DNA of 64,000 nt from Marinicella meishanensis (GTDB lineage: Bacteria; Pseudomonadota; Gammaproteobacteria; Xanthomonadales; Marinicellaceae): contig NZ_JAIOUV010000007.1 in assembly GCF_019931145.1 (NCBI RefSeq), positions 62,001-126,000 of the forward strand, in the 5' to 3' direction. Made by a program: the position numbers and the translations under genes. Each line of letters opens with the position of its first letter. The stretch's first letter is position 1. The notes below the pieces were generated by a model, which searched no databases, was not told where the DNA came from, and worked only from the letters and a program-made list of their open reading frames with translations. Shown one piece after another: positions 9,498-18,615 of the stretch.

Positions 9498-10961
9498 ATG
9501 GCCGCCCCCCAAGACCAAGACAACCGCAACCTGCCAATCAAACTCGACAGCACCAGCAACGGTGAATTTGCCCCCATTCCCTTGGCCCAACCGCAAACCG
9601 AAGCCAACTTGTTGGCCCACCAGCAAGCCACCGAGCTGGCCAAAAAGTTGAACCAACCCAGGCGCACTTTCCTCAAATCCAGTTGCGGTGCCGCCGCCAC
9701 TTTGTTGGCCTTCAACTCGGCATTTGCCCGCCATGGTTTGACCGGAGGCCACTATGCACTGTCTGCCGATGCAGCCACCGAAGGTGACCTGGCTGCCACT
9801 GAAGTGGACGGACAAGAATTCATATTTGATGTGCAAGGTCATTTTGTGAACCCCAACGGTGACTGGCTGAAAAAATTACCACCCACTGCCAAACCCCTGT
9901 CATTCATGCCCAAATCCCAATGTGATTTGGCTGGCCAAGACGGCAATCGCAGTTATTTGCAATGTTTGGGCAGTGATGAATTCATCAAAGACGTGTTCAT
10001 GGATTCAGACACCGATCTCATGGTCCTGTCCTTCGTGCCTTCGGCACCTGACAATGAACCCTTGACCATCCAAGAAGCCGATGCCACGCGTCAAATCATT
10101 GACCAAATGGAAGGTGATCACCGTTTGTTGTTGCATGGCCGGGTCAACCCAAATCAACCCGGTGATCTGGAAGGCATGGATGCCTTGGCCGAGGAATGGC
10201 AAGTGGCGGCATTCAAAACCTACACCCAGTTCGGCCCAAAAGGCATTGGCTACTGGTTGACCGATGACGTCGGTCTGGCGATGATTGAGAAGGCCCAAAA
10301 ACTGGGCGTCAAAAACATCTGCATTCACAAAGGCATCCCCTTTGGTCCCAAATCGTTTGAGCACAGTTTGTGTGATGACGTGGGCGCAGCGGCCAAACAA
10401 TTCCCGGATATGAATTTCATCATCTACCATTCGGGCTTTGATCACGGCTTCACCGAACAAGCCTACACCGCCGACAGTGAAAACCGCGGCATCAATTCAT
10501 TGATCCATTCGGTGCTGAAACACGGTATCAAGCCGGGTGGCAATGTGTATGCAGAACTGGGCAGCACCTGGCGGTTTTTGATGCGAGATCCCAACCAGGC
10601 GGCCCATGCCATGGGCAAACTGATCAAGCATTTGGGAGTGGAGAATATCCTGTGGGGCACCGATTCCATTTGGTACGGCTCACCACAAGACCAAATTCAA
10701 GCCTTCCGGACGTTCCAAATCTCAGAAGCCTTTCAGGAACAATTCGGGTACGCCCCGATCACCGCCAGTGACCGGGCCAAAATTTTTGGCCTCAATGCCA
10801 CCAAACCCTACCAAATCAGTGCGGCCGAAGTGGGAAAATTCATCCAACAAGACAAGCTGGCTATGAGCAAACAAAATTATTTGAACCACCCCACCCCGCA
10901 TTTTCAAACCTATGGGCCCAAAACCCGCCGTGAGTTTTTGAACTTGATGCGCTGGGGATAA
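9498..10961 (+). CDS. Tat-exported amidohydrolase family (Amidohydro_2) protein
   Basis: A 487-residue TIM-barrel hydrolase of the amidohydrolase_2 group, probably acting in the periplasm. A twin-arginine signal, RRTFLKSS followed by an Ala/Leu-rich core, begins at residue 55, after an unusually long n-region. Barrel motifs include LLHGRVNPN, ICIHKGIPFG, IYHSGFDHGF and ILWGTDSIWYGSP, supplying candidate metal-binding His and Asp residues. The frame is open from 9468, but ATG 9498 has GGAG 8 bases upstream. It converges with ribA with only 6 bp between stop codons. The substrate is unknown. Confidence 0.85.
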   Translation: MAAPQDQDNRNLPIKLDSTSNGEFAPIPLAQPQTEANLLAHQQATELAKKLNQPRRTFLKSSCGAAATLLAFNSAFARHGLTGGHYALSADAATEGDLAATEVDGQEFIFDVQGHFVNPNGDWLKKLPPTAKPLSFMPKSQCDLAGQDGNRSYLQCLGSDEFIKDVFMDSDTDLMVLSFVPSAPDNEPLTIQEADATRQIIDQMEGDHRLLLHGRVNPNQPGDLEGMDALAEEWQVAAFKTYTQFGPKGIGYWLTDDVGLAMIEKAQKLGVKNICIHKGIPFGPKSFEHSLCDDVGAAAKQFPDMNFIIYHSGFDHGFTEQAYTADSENRGINSLIHSVLKHGIKPGGNVYAELGSTWRFLMRDPNQAAHAMGKLIKHLGVENILWGTDSIWYGSPQDQIQAFRTFQISEAFQEQFGYAPITASDRAKIFGLNATKPYQISAAEVGKFIQQDKLAMSKQNYLNHPTPHFQTYGPKTRREFLNLMRWG

Positions 10962-10967
10962 CAGCCC

Positions 10968-11552
10968 TTAATCCAGGTGCAGGAATTTGTCCTTTTTGGT
11001 TTTCAGGTAAAACTGATTGTGGGGGTTGTGACCGACTTTGATCGGCACCCGGTCGACCACCTGCACACCCTGTGACTCAATGGATTTGATCTTGTCGGGG
11101 TTGTTGGTCATCAAGCGCACTTGGGTCACAGCCAAATGCTGGAACACACCGGCCAACATGTCGTAATTGCGGTTGTCTGGGGGGTGGCCCAGTTGCACAT
11201 TCGCATCGAACGTATCCAGCCCTTGATCTTGTAGGTGATAGGCTTTGATTTTTTCAGTCAAGCCAATGCCCCGCCCTTCTTGCCGCAAATAAATGATCAT
11301 GCCCTGTTGGGCCTGAGCGATTTGTTCCATGGCATAGGCCAATTGCGGACCACAATCACAGCGCAGACTGAACAAGCCGTCACCGGTCAGGCATTCCGAA
11401 TGGACCCGGGTCAACACCACATCATCAGTGCCAAGCGTGCCGTGGGTCAACACCAAGTGTTCTTGCCCTTGGTGTTCAAACACATGCACCACGAACTCAC
11501 CATAGGCGGTGGGCAGTTGGGCTTGGGTGATGAATTCGATGGCTTCACTCAT
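10968..11552 (-). CDS. ribA: GTP cyclohydrolase II
   Basis: Opens the imidazole ring of GTP and releases pyrophosphate, the first committed step of riboflavin synthesis. The 194 residues carry the zinc-binding Cys triad in SECLTGDGLFSLRCDCG and the catalytic block YLRQEGRGIGL. The C-terminal MTNNPDKI motif for GTP is also present. It overlaps ribH by 4 bp (ATGA) at the end of the rib operon. Because the cyclohydrolase half of the upstream RibBA-like protein lacks these residues, this is the enzyme expected to do the reaction. Confidence 0.96.
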   Translation of the reverse strand: MSEAIEFITQAQLPTAYGEFVVHVFEHQGQEHLVLTHGTLGTDDVVLTRVHSECLTGDGLFSLRCDCGPQLAYAMEQIAQAQQGMIIYLRQEGRGIGLTEKIKAYHLQDQGLDTFDANVQLGHPPDNRNYDMLAGVFQHLAVTQVRLMTNNPDKIKSIESQGVQVVDRVPIKVGHNPHNQFYLKTKKDKFLHLD

Positions 11553-11992
11553 CCGACGTGATCCGAAATTTCTTTGCGCAGGCGCAGCAAGGCCACGGCG
11601 GCCTGGGCCGCTTCTTTGCCTTTGTTTTCTTTGCCCAAGGACTCATCAACACTGGACCGGGCCAGGGCCTGTTTTTCATTCTCTACCGTGATGATGCCAT
11701 TGCCAATGGGGATGTTGTGGGCCAATGACACGTTCATGATGCCACGGGCACTTTGTTCACACACGTGATCAAAATGGGCCGTTTCACCTCGAATCACCGC
11801 CCCCAGGGCCACGATGGCCACATATTGGTTGGTTTGGGCCAGGTATTGGCAAGCCAATGGCACTTCCAGCGCTCCCGGCACATCATACCGTTCGTATTCG
11901 ATGTTTTGTTGGTTCAAATAGTTGACCGCGCCTTGAAACAAACCGTCATTGATGTGGCGGTAAAACGGGGCGGTGATGATGGCTACTTTCAT
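11549..11992 (-). CDS. ribH: 6,7-dimethyl-8-ribityllumazine synthase
   Basis: Condenses dihydroxybutanone phosphate with the ribitylamino-pyrimidine to give lumazine, the penultimate riboflavin step. At 147 residues it has the usual family size. The conserved blocks are VPGALEVPLA, ALGAVIRGETAHFDHV with the catalytic His, and PIGNGIITVEN. It sits between the RibBA-like gene and ribA. In many gammaproteobacteria nusB follows ribH, but here ribA occupies that place. Confidence 0.96.
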   Translation of the reverse strand: MKVAIITAPFYRHINDGLFQGAVNYLNQQNIEYERYDVPGALEVPLACQYLAQTNQYVAIVALGAVIRGETAHFDHVCEQSARGIMNVSLAHNIPIGNGIITVENEKQALARSSVDESLGKENKGKEAAQAAVALLRLRKEISDHVG

Positions 11993-12019
11993 GTGTGTTC
12001 CTGTGCTCGCACGGTGCGG

Positions 12020-13132
12020 TTATTTTTTGTAATCGATGAATTCCGTGATTTCCAAGCCAAACCCCGACAATGCCGGGAAGCGGATCTCAGGGCTCATCAA
12101 CTGCATTTTGCCGACATTCAAGGCCTTCAAAATTTGTGAGCCGATGCCGACATTCTGATAAGCGTAGGTGCCTTTGTTTTTGCGCTTACCGGCTTCTTCG
12201 ATGTCGGTGGGTACCGATTCATTGGCGTTCAACACCACCATCACCCCGCTGCCATGCTGGGCAATGGTTTGCATGGCCCGTTGGGCCGTCCAGTAGTTGT
12301 CTGCCGAATCCAAGCCACGCAATTCTCGGAAAAAGTGGCCATACTGGACCCGCACTGGTACCGATTTTTCGGGTTGCAATTCACCCAGGTAAAAAGCCAA
12401 ATGCTCGGTGTCGGTGATGCGGTCGGTGAATTTCTTGACTTGAAACTCTCCCCATTGGGTGTCAAAGCTGAACTCGTCTACCACCGAGACGGTGGTCTCG
12501 TTCATCATGCGGTATTCAATCAAGTCCGCAATGGTACCGATTTTCAGGTCATGTTGTTGTGAAAATTCGATCAAGTCTTCACGCCTGGCCATGCTGCCAT
12601 CGTCATTCATGATTTCCACGATCACCGCCGCGGGTGTGCGGCCTGCCAATTGCGCGATGTCACAACCGGCCTCGGTGTGACCGGCGCGAGACAACACCCC
12701 GCCTTGTTGTGCCATCAGCGGGAATATGTGTCCGGGCATCACCAGATCACTGGGTTTGGCATCCACTTGCACGGCATCGATGATGGTTTTGTAGCGGTCA
12801 TAGGCCGAAATGCCGGTGGTGATGCCTTCAGCGGCATCGATGGAGACGGTGAAATTGGTCGCCAATTGGGCGGTGTTGTGATCCACCATCAACGGCAATT
12901 GCAGTCGCTGGCACTGTTCTGGCATCAAAGTCAGACACAACAGGCCGCGGGCGTGTTTGGCCATGAAATTGACCACTTCCGGGGTGATGGCATTGGCGGC
13001 AATCACCAAATCACCTTCATTTTCACGGTCTTCATCATCCATCAGGATGACCATTTTGCCGGCTTTGATGTCGGCAATCAGTTCTTCAGTGCTGTTCAAA
13101 GCAATTGGTTGGTTTTGTTGGGCTATTTTCAT
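12020..13132 (-). CDS. ribB: 3,4-dihydroxy-2-butanone 4-phosphate synthase with degenerate cyclohydrolase II domain
   Basis: The N-terminal ~210 residues form dihydroxybutanone-phosphate synthase, which makes the four-carbon unit of riboflavin from ribulose 5-phosphate. The active-site loop DDEDRENEGDLV, and SRAGHTEAGCD, are intact. The remaining ~155 residues align with GTP cyclohydrolase II but contain no cysteine, so the zinc site is missing. They also lack the RQEGRG block. This second domain is therefore almost certainly catalytically dead. Such RibBA-like proteins with a degenerate second half are common where a separate ribA exists, as here. The start is preceded by ribE with an 11-bp gap. 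Confidence 0.93.
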   Translation of the reverse strand: MKIAQQNQPIALNSTEELIADIKAGKMVILMDDEDRENEGDLVIAANAITPEVVNFMAKHARGLLCLTLMPEQCQRLQLPLMVDHNTAQLATNFTVSIDAAEGITTGISAYDRYKTIIDAVQVDAKPSDLVMPGHIFPLMAQQGGVLSRAGHTEAGCDIAQLAGRTPAAVIVEIMNDDGSMARREDLIEFSQQHDLKIGTIADLIEYRMMNETTVSVVDEFSFDTQWGEFQVKKFTDRITDTEHLAFYLGELQPEKSVPVRVQYGHFFRELRGLDSADNYWTAQRAMQTIAQHGSGVMVVLNANESVPTDIEEAGKRKNKGTYAYQNVGIGSQILKALNVGKMQLMSPEIRFPALSGFGLEITEFIDYKK

Positions 13133-13143
13133 GATGGCATGGT

Positions 13144-13761
13144 TCAGGATGGTTGCAGGATTTGGGCGAATTGGGGTTGCAGCATTTTCGCCACATAACG
13201 GGCAATGGTGTCAACTTCGATGTTGACCGCGTCACCGGGTTCAAGCCCGCCCAAGTTGGTGTGGCTCATGGTGTGGGGCACCAAATTGACCGTCAGCACT
13301 TGATCATCGATGGTGTTGACAGTGAGGCTGACGCCGTTGATGGTGATCGACCCCTTGGTCACCACATAGGGTGTTAAAGCGGCGGGAATTTCAAATTCAA
13401 ACACTTCAGAACGGGCGCTGGGAGTGCGGCTCAGACATTGGCCTATGGCATCCACATGCCCCGAAACCAAATGCCCACCCAGCTGGTCTTCCAAAGTCAT
13501 GGCCGGCTCCAAATTCAAGTGGGAACCTGGCTGCCAGTGAGACACGGTGGTTTTATTGACCGTTTCCACCGACACGTCCACCGCCACGGCATCACCTTCG
13601 ATGGCAGTGACGGTCAAACACACCCCATCCATGGCGATGGAATCGCCCAGTTTGATGCGTTCTGGTTGGCTGAAATGGGTTTTGATCTGGAACCACAAGT
13701 CGCCTGATTTTTCTTGCCGATCAAGCACTTGGCCCAGTGATTGTATGATGCCTGTGAACAT
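13144..13761 (-). CDS. ribE: riboflavin synthase, alpha chain
   Basis: Dismutates two lumazine molecules to riboflavin plus a ribitylamino-pyrimidine. The N-terminus MFTGIIQSLG is the hallmark of the family, so I start at 13761 although the frame is open to 13794. Two lumazine-binding repeats are seen, with DGVCLTV in the first and NGVSLTV in the second, and GHLVSGHVD between them. Its ATG overlaps the ribD stop in a TAATG, giving translational coupling. The protein is 205 residues. Confidence 0.95.
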   Translation of the reverse strand: MFTGIIQSLGQVLDRQEKSGDLWFQIKTHFSQPERIKLGDSIAMDGVCLTVTAIEGDAVAVDVSVETVNKTTVSHWQPGSHLNLEPAMTLEDQLGGHLVSGHVDAIGQCLSRTPSARSEVFEFEIPAALTPYVVTKGSITINGVSLTVNTIDDQVLTVNLVPHTMSHTNLGGLEPGDAVNIEVDTIARYVAKMLQPQFAQILQPS

Positions 13762-14888
13762 TACTTGTGTTTGATCAACGCCTGTGTGCGCCAATCGAGT
13801 CCCAATGAGGTTGTGGAGATCACTTGAATATGGTGGCGGTCGGCCATTTCTTCAATGTTTAATTTCAGCAATGGACGACCACTTGAACCCATCAACACCG
13901 GCGCGGTGTAAATCAACAGTTCATCCAATAATTGCTGTTGCAACATGGCACCGGCCAGGGTGGCACCGGCTTCCACCAGCACCTCATTGATTTCCAAGTG
14001 GCCCAAATGGGCCAGCAATTGTGACAGATCGACCCGGCCATCGATGGCAGGCATCACTTGAACATCGACCCCCAACTGCTTGAATTGTTTGACTTTATCA
14101 CAGTCTTCTTGCGCCACCACCAGCATCACTTGGCCGGGTGGTTGCAGGATTTTGGCAGTCAAGGGCAGGCGCATCTGACTGTCCACCACCACCCTCAGGG
14201 GTTGATTCGGCTGGTCGATCAACCATTTGCGGTGTTTTTTGCGCAAATCTTCTGGGCGAAAATCCAATCGACAATCGTCTTGTAACACCGTTTCAATACC
14301 GGTGATGATGGCCCCACTGCGCCCGCGCCAATATTGACCATCGGCCCGGGCCGGCTCGCCGGTGATCCAAAAACTCTCGCCACTGGCCATGGCCGTGCGG
14401 CCATCAATGGATTGGGCCAATTTGCAGCGCACCCAGGGCAAACCGGTTTGCATGCGGTGAAAAAACCCCCGATTCGAGGCTTGACCTCGTTTGGCCAAGA
14501 CCCCCTTGATCACTTCGATGCCGGCCGCTTGCAGTTTGTCATAGCCGCCGCCAGCCACCAGGGGATTGGGATCATCATTGCACACCACCACCCGTTTGAT
14601 CCCAGCTTGAATCAAGGCATCGGCACACGGCGGGTTGCGTCCCTGATGGCTGCAAGGCTCCAGGGTCACATAAGCGGTGGCGCCAGCGGCTTGTTCACCA
14701 GCCTGCTGCAAAGCCAAGGCTTCGGCGTGGGGTTCTCCCACCCGCTGGTGAAAGGCTTGGGCCACAATTTGGTCGCCTTTAACCAAGACACAGCCCACCC
14801 GCGGATTGGCGCCGGTGGTGAACAGACCTTTGGCAGCCAACTTGAGGGCTTTTTTCATGTATTTGCGGTGCCGACTCTTGTGCTTCAT
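13761..14888 (-). CDS. ribD: bifunctional diaminohydroxyphosphoribosylaminopyrimidine deaminase / reductase
   Basis: Performs the second and third steps of the pyrimidine branch of riboflavin synthesis. The N-terminal deaminase domain has the zinc motif HAEALAL and the paired Cys motif LEPCSHQGRNPPCAD (Asn replaces the more usual Thr). The C-terminal reductase starts at RCKLAQSIDGRTA. The open frame reaches 14930. The match to known RibD N-termini begins at the ATG 14888, though no strong ribosome site is visible there. It is the first gene of the rib operon. The ~80 bp upstream, shared with nadC, looks too short for an FMN riboswitch. Confidence 0.93.
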   Translation of the reverse strand: MKHKSRHRKYMKKALKLAAKGLFTTGANPRVGCVLVKGDQIVAQAFHQRVGEPHAEALALQQAGEQAAGATAYVTLEPCSHQGRNPPCADALIQAGIKRVVVCNDDPNPLVAGGGYDKLQAAGIEVIKGVLAKRGQASNRGFFHRMQTGLPWVRCKLAQSIDGRTAMASGESFWITGEPARADGQYWRGRSGAIITGIETVLQDDCRLDFRPEDLRKKHRKWLIDQPNQPLRVVVDSQMRLPLTAKILQPPGQVMLVVAQEDCDKVKQFKQLGVDVQVMPAIDGRVDLSQLLAHLGHLEINEVLVEAGATLAGAMLQQQLLDELLIYTAPVLMGSSGRPLLKLNIEEMADRHHIQVISTTSLGLDWRTQALIKHK

Positions 14889-14968
14889 GGGTGGGTCAAA
14901 GATAATGACTGCTTTTAAACAAACGCACATTTTACCAGCCTGTCCGCAGGCCTGCGAGTCAAAAACCC

Positions 14969-15796
14969 ATGAACCCAGTCAATTACCGCCACATCATCGC
15001 CCAAGCCTTGTTGGAAGACATCCAAACCGGTGATTTAACCAGTGAAGCCATTTTCCCAGCCAGTCAACTCTGCACTGCCCAGTTGATCGCCAAACAAGCC
15101 GGGGTCATCGCCGGACTGGAGGTGTTCAAAGAGACCTTTTTGTTGTTCGATTCATCGGTCCATGTACAATTGAACTTCAAAGATGGCGAACGCTGTGAAA
15201 ACCGCGCCGTGGTGGCCGCAATCGAAGGTCCGGTGTTGTCTGTCCTGGGGGCCGAGCGGGTGGCGCTGAACCTGTTACAACGGATGAGTGGCATCGCCAC
15301 TTTGACCAATCAATTTGTGCAAAAAGCGCAAGGCAAATGCAAAATCCTCGACACCCGCAAAACCGCCCCCAACCTCAGGGTGCTGGACAAATGGGCGGTT
15401 GTGTTGGGCGGCGGCATGAACCACCGCCATGGTTTGTATGACATGGCCATGCTCAAAGAAAACCACATCAAGGCGGCCGGCGGCATCACCCAGGCGGTGA
15501 ATAAGCTGCTGGAATACGACAACCACCAACGGCCCATCGAGGTGGAGGTGACCAATTTGGACGAGTTGCGCGAAGCCCTGACCTGTCCGGTGGACCGCAT
15601 CATGCTGGATAACATGGACAACGAAACCATGGCCGAAGCGGTGCGCATCACGGCGGATAAAATCGACCTGGAAGCTTCCGGCAACGTCAACCTGGAAACC
15701 ATTGAAGGCATTTCCTTGACCGGTGTGGATTTCGTCTCGATTGGCGCCCTGACCCACTCGGTGAAAGCCATGGATTACAGCTTGTTGGTGGTGTAA
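14969..15796 (+). CDS. nadC: nicotinate-nucleotide pyrophosphorylase (quinolinate phosphoribosyltransferase)
   Basis: Converts quinolinate and PRPP to nicotinate mononucleotide in de novo NAD synthesis. The 275 residues contain the family blocks LEDIQTGDLTSEAIF, LNLLQRMSGIAT, DTRKTAPNLRVLDKWAV and GGGMNHRHGLYDM. The C-terminal IMLDNMDNE and SGNVNLETI phosphate-binding motifs are also intact. It is the first gene of a nadC-nadE-nadD run and diverges from the riboflavin operon. nadA and nadB are not in the window. Confidence 0.96.
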   Translation: MNPVNYRHIIAQALLEDIQTGDLTSEAIFPASQLCTAQLIAKQAGVIAGLEVFKETFLLFDSSVHVQLNFKDGERCENRAVVAAIEGPVLSVLGAERVALNLLQRMSGIATLTNQFVQKAQGKCKILDTRKTAPNLRVLDKWAVVLGGGMNHRHGLYDMAMLKENHIKAAGGITQAVNKLLEYDNHQRPIEVEVTNLDELREALTCPVDRIMLDNMDNETMAEAVRITADKIDLEASGNVNLETIEGISLTGVDFVSIGALTHSVKAMDYSLLVV

Positions 15797-15806
15797 GCGG
15801 AGTCCC

Positions 15807-17474
15807 ATGATGCAACAACCGAACCTGAACATCGCCTTGTCCCAATTGAACGTCAAAGTCGGAGACCTGGCCGGCAATCGGCGCTTGATCCTCGATGCCA
15901 TCCAAGAAGCCAACAACCAAGGCGTGCACCTGCTGGTGTTCACCGAATTGGCCGTTTGTGGCTATCCACCCGAAGATTTGCTGTTCCACCAACAATTCCT
16001 CGATGATTGTTATGCGTCGATCAAGACCATTGCCGAACAGGTGGGCGACCTGGCGGTGGTCATTGGCTTTCCCAGGAACCACCCCAATGAACCGGAGTTG
16101 TTACACAATTCGGCGGCTTTGATGCAGGATGGCGAGATCAAAATGATCTACGACAAACACAAGCTGCCCAATTATTTGGTGTTTGATGAGAAACGTTACT
16201 TCACCCCCGGCAGTCATGACGGCATCGCCGAACTCACCCTCAATGGACAACGGCTGCGCATCGGCATCACCATCTGTGAAGACATTTGGTATGACGCCGA
16301 ACCGGTGGCCCACCAAGCGGAACAAGGGGTGGACCTGTTGGTCAATATTTCAGCATCACCCTACGCCGCCGGCAAGATCGGCAGCCGCATCGATATGCTG
16401 CAATGGCGCGCCAAAACCTTTGCCACGCCTTTGGTGTACTGTAATTTGGTCGGTGGCCAAGATGAATTGATATTTGATGGCACCAGTTGTGCCTTGGATG
16501 CGGCCGGTGAGCTGGTCTTGTTGGCGCCTTCCTTTGAGGCCGCTTTCAGCACCGTCAATTTCGCCCACAGCCAGGGGCCGGTTGCCGAACCAGAAACGCC
16601 ATTGGCTGAACTGTACGATGCTTTGGTGACCTGTACCCGGGACTATTTTCAGAAAAACGGCTTCACCCAGGCGGTACTCGGCCTGTCAGGCGGTATTGAC
16701 TCGGCCTTGACCGCGGTGATCGCAGCCGATGCCATCGGTGCCGAAAATGTCACCGGCGTGCTGATGCCCTCGAAATACTCGTCGGATCATTCGGTGACCG
16801 ACGCCCAACTGTTGGCCGACACCCTGGGCATCCACAGCCAATTGGTGCCCATCAAGCCCATGCACAACGCGTTCCATGAATTTTTGGAACCGCTGTTCAA
16901 TGACTTGTATGACGATTACTTTCACCGCCAGACCGACGAAAACATCCAAGCCCGGATTCGCGGCGTGCTGTTGATGGCTTTTTCCAACAACAACAACGCC
17001 ATCTTGCTGTGCACCAGCAACAAAAGTGAAACGGCTGTGGGCTACACCACCCTGTATGGCGACATGGCCGGTGGCTTTGCCCCGATCAAAGACCTGTTCA
17101 AATTACAGGTCTATGCCTTGTGTGAATACCGCAACGGCATCGATCCCGCCGGACCGGTGATCCCAGCCAACACCCTCAGCAAACCACCCTCGGCCGAATT
17201 GCGCCCTGATCAAAAGGATTCCGATTCCTTGCCTGAATACGCGGTGTTGGACGGCATCCTGGAAGCCTATTTGCATCGCCACAAAGACGCCGCACAGATT
17301 GCCAAAGCCATGAATCAGGACCTTGATTTGGTGATCAAGGTGCTGAAAATGGTGGACCGCAATGAATACAAACGGCAACAAGCGGCACCCGGACCGCGGG
17401 TGACGCAGATGGCTTTTGGCAAAGACCGACGGATGCCAATCACCAATGGCTTCAGGCACGATGCCAGCGACTGA
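15807..17474 (+). CDS. nadE: glutamine-dependent NAD+ synthetase
   Basis: Amidates nicotinate adenine dinucleotide to NAD+ using glutamine-derived ammonia and ATP. The N-terminal nitrilase-like glutaminase domain holds the Glu-Lys-Cys triad in FTELAVCGY, DKHKLPNY and ICEDIW. The C-terminal synthetase domain has the PP-loop LGLSGGIDSAL and the TSNKSETAVGYTTLYGD block. The 555-residue length fits this two-domain form. It starts 10 bp after nadC, and its last 14 bp overlap nadD. Confidence 0.96.
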   Translation: MMQQPNLNIALSQLNVKVGDLAGNRRLILDAIQEANNQGVHLLVFTELAVCGYPPEDLLFHQQFLDDCYASIKTIAEQVGDLAVVIGFPRNHPNEPELLHNSAALMQDGEIKMIYDKHKLPNYLVFDEKRYFTPGSHDGIAELTLNGQRLRIGITICEDIWYDAEPVAHQAEQGVDLLVNISASPYAAGKIGSRIDMLQWRAKTFATPLVYCNLVGGQDELIFDGTSCALDAAGELVLLAPSFEAAFSTVNFAHSQGPVAEPETPLAELYDALVTCTRDYFQKNGFTQAVLGLSGGIDSALTAVIAADAIGAENVTGVLMPSKYSSDHSVTDAQLLADTLGIHSQLVPIKPMHNAFHEFLEPLFNDLYDDYFHRQTDENIQARIRGVLLMAFSNNNNAILLCTSNKSETAVGYTTLYGDMAGGFAPIKDLFKLQVYALCEYRNGIDPAGPVIPANTLSKPPSAELRPDQKDSDSLPEYAVLDGILEAYLHRHKDAAQIAKAMNQDLDLVIKVLKMVDRNEYKRQQAAPGPRVTQMAFGKDRRMPITNGFRHDASD

Positions 17475-18117
17475 AGGTCACACCCTGGTCTTTGGCCTCA
17501 CCGCCGATCCCATCCATCGGGGGCATGAACAGGTCATCCACAACAGCTTCGCCTTTGCCCAGTCCCAAGGCTTACCGATCCAGCGGTTTTTGATGGTGCC
17601 CACCTACCAACCCAATTTGATTGCCGGTAAACAACTGCCCCGCACCGCATTCAACCACCGCCTTGCCATGTGTGAGCTGGTCGCCAAAGCAATGAGAAAA
17701 CAGTTTAAATATCCTGTTTATATCACTGATACTGAAAAGAAATTATTTATTAAAAATGGCCAAAAAAGCTACAGCATCGACACCTTGGCGGCGATTGATG
17801 CCCCGGCCAAGCTGTTTGTGCTCAGCGCCGACCATTTTGCCGGTCGTTGGCCCAAATTCAGAAAATGGCATCGCTGGCAGGAACTGGTCCAAACCAATGG
17901 CCTGCTGATCCACCAACGCCCCGGCCATGGCCTCAATGCCACTTTCATCCAACAACTGCAAGCCATCAACCCCCATGTGTACGTGGTCAAAGACCTGCCA
18001 GCCATTGACGTGTCCTCCACCCAAATCAGACACACCGGACCGGCCATGGCCTGGCAGCAAGCATGGATCTCCGAACCAGTTCACCAGTACATCCTAACGC
18101 ATAAGCTCTACCCATAA
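17461..18117 (+). CDS. nadD: nicotinate-nucleotide adenylyltransferase
   Basis: Adenylates nicotinate mononucleotide to the dinucleotide, the substrate of NadE. The nucleotidyltransferase signature reads GLTADPIHRGH, a variant of G-x-FDP-x-H-x-GH in which Ala replaces Phe. The C-terminal ISSTxIR motif appears as VSSTQIR. I choose ATG 17461, which overlaps the end of nadE, because the motif then falls near residue 10 as usual. The frame stays open to 17416. With its neighbours it supplies three consecutive NAD steps. The stretch 17700-17760 is more AT-rich than the rest. Confidence 0.85.
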   Translation: MPATEGHTLVFGLTADPIHRGHEQVIHNSFAFAQSQGLPIQRFLMVPTYQPNLIAGKQLPRTAFNHRLAMCELVAKAMRKQFKYPVYITDTEKKLFIKNGQKSYSIDTLAAIDAPAKLFVLSADHFAGRWPKFRKWHRWQELVQTNGLLIHQRPGHGLNATFIQQLQAINPHVYVVKDLPAIDVSSTQIRHTGPAMAWQQAWISEPVHQYILTHKLYP

Positions 18118-18175
18118 ACGGAACCCAAAGCCCCGCAACGAGTCTATCCCTATTCTCAATCCACGGAATGGACTC

Positions 18176-18562
18176 ATGAAAACAATCGTAGTATTAATCA
18201 CAACCATAACACTGCTGGTGGTGATCATCAGTCAGTCATTCAACCACGTCACCACCGGCTCTCGAACCAAAGCCACCTTCAAGGAAAATGAGATCTTGCT
18301 GAAAAGAATGGCCATGGCCGCAAAGGCGCACTTGCACGACACCGGCCAATGGCCAAAACACCTTTCAGATTTGGTGCAAGCAACCACCAATGTCAATTGG
18401 CAGGGCCCTTATATCAAGGCCAAAGATTTGCTCGATCCCTGGGGCCTGCCTTATGCCTTTCAAGCCGACCCACAAAACAACTCAATCACTGTATGCACCC
18501 TGGGTTCTGATCAACAACCTGGTGGTGATTCTCTGGCCAGCGATGTCACCTTGCTGATGTAG
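18176..18562 (+). CDS. GspG-like orphan protein (copy 1)
   Basis: A 128-residue protein with an N-terminal hydrophobic helix, then a small domain resembling the C-terminal half of the major type II pseudopilin GspG. The marker features are the helix with AMAAKAHLHDTGQWP, the block GPYIKAKDLLDPWGLPYAF, and the end LGSDQQPGGDSLASDV. The prepilin-peptidase site (Gly-Phe-Thr-Leu-x-Glu) expected at the N-terminus is absent, so it may stay membrane-anchored rather than polymerise. No other type II secretion gene is nearby. Its neighbour at 18616 has the same design. Confidence 0.7.
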   Translation: MKTIVVLITTITLLVVIISQSFNHVTTGSRTKATFKENEILLKRMAMAAKAHLHDTGQWPKHLSDLVQATTNVNWQGPYIKAKDLLDPWGLPYAFQADPQNNSITVCTLGSDQQPGGDSLASDVTLLM

Positions 18563-18615
18563 GATGCCATAATGGAATACCATTATGATCGATTGTGTTT
18601 GCCTGAACCCACACA

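Noticed and set aside
12005-12022. CGCACCGTGCG palindrome between ribBA-like gene and ribH
   Set aside because: Short and without a T-run. Too weak to call an attenuator or processing site.
14889-14968. possible FMN riboswitch upstream of ribD
   Set aside because: Only about 80 bp lie between ribD and nadC and I could not find the conserved RFN-element blocks.
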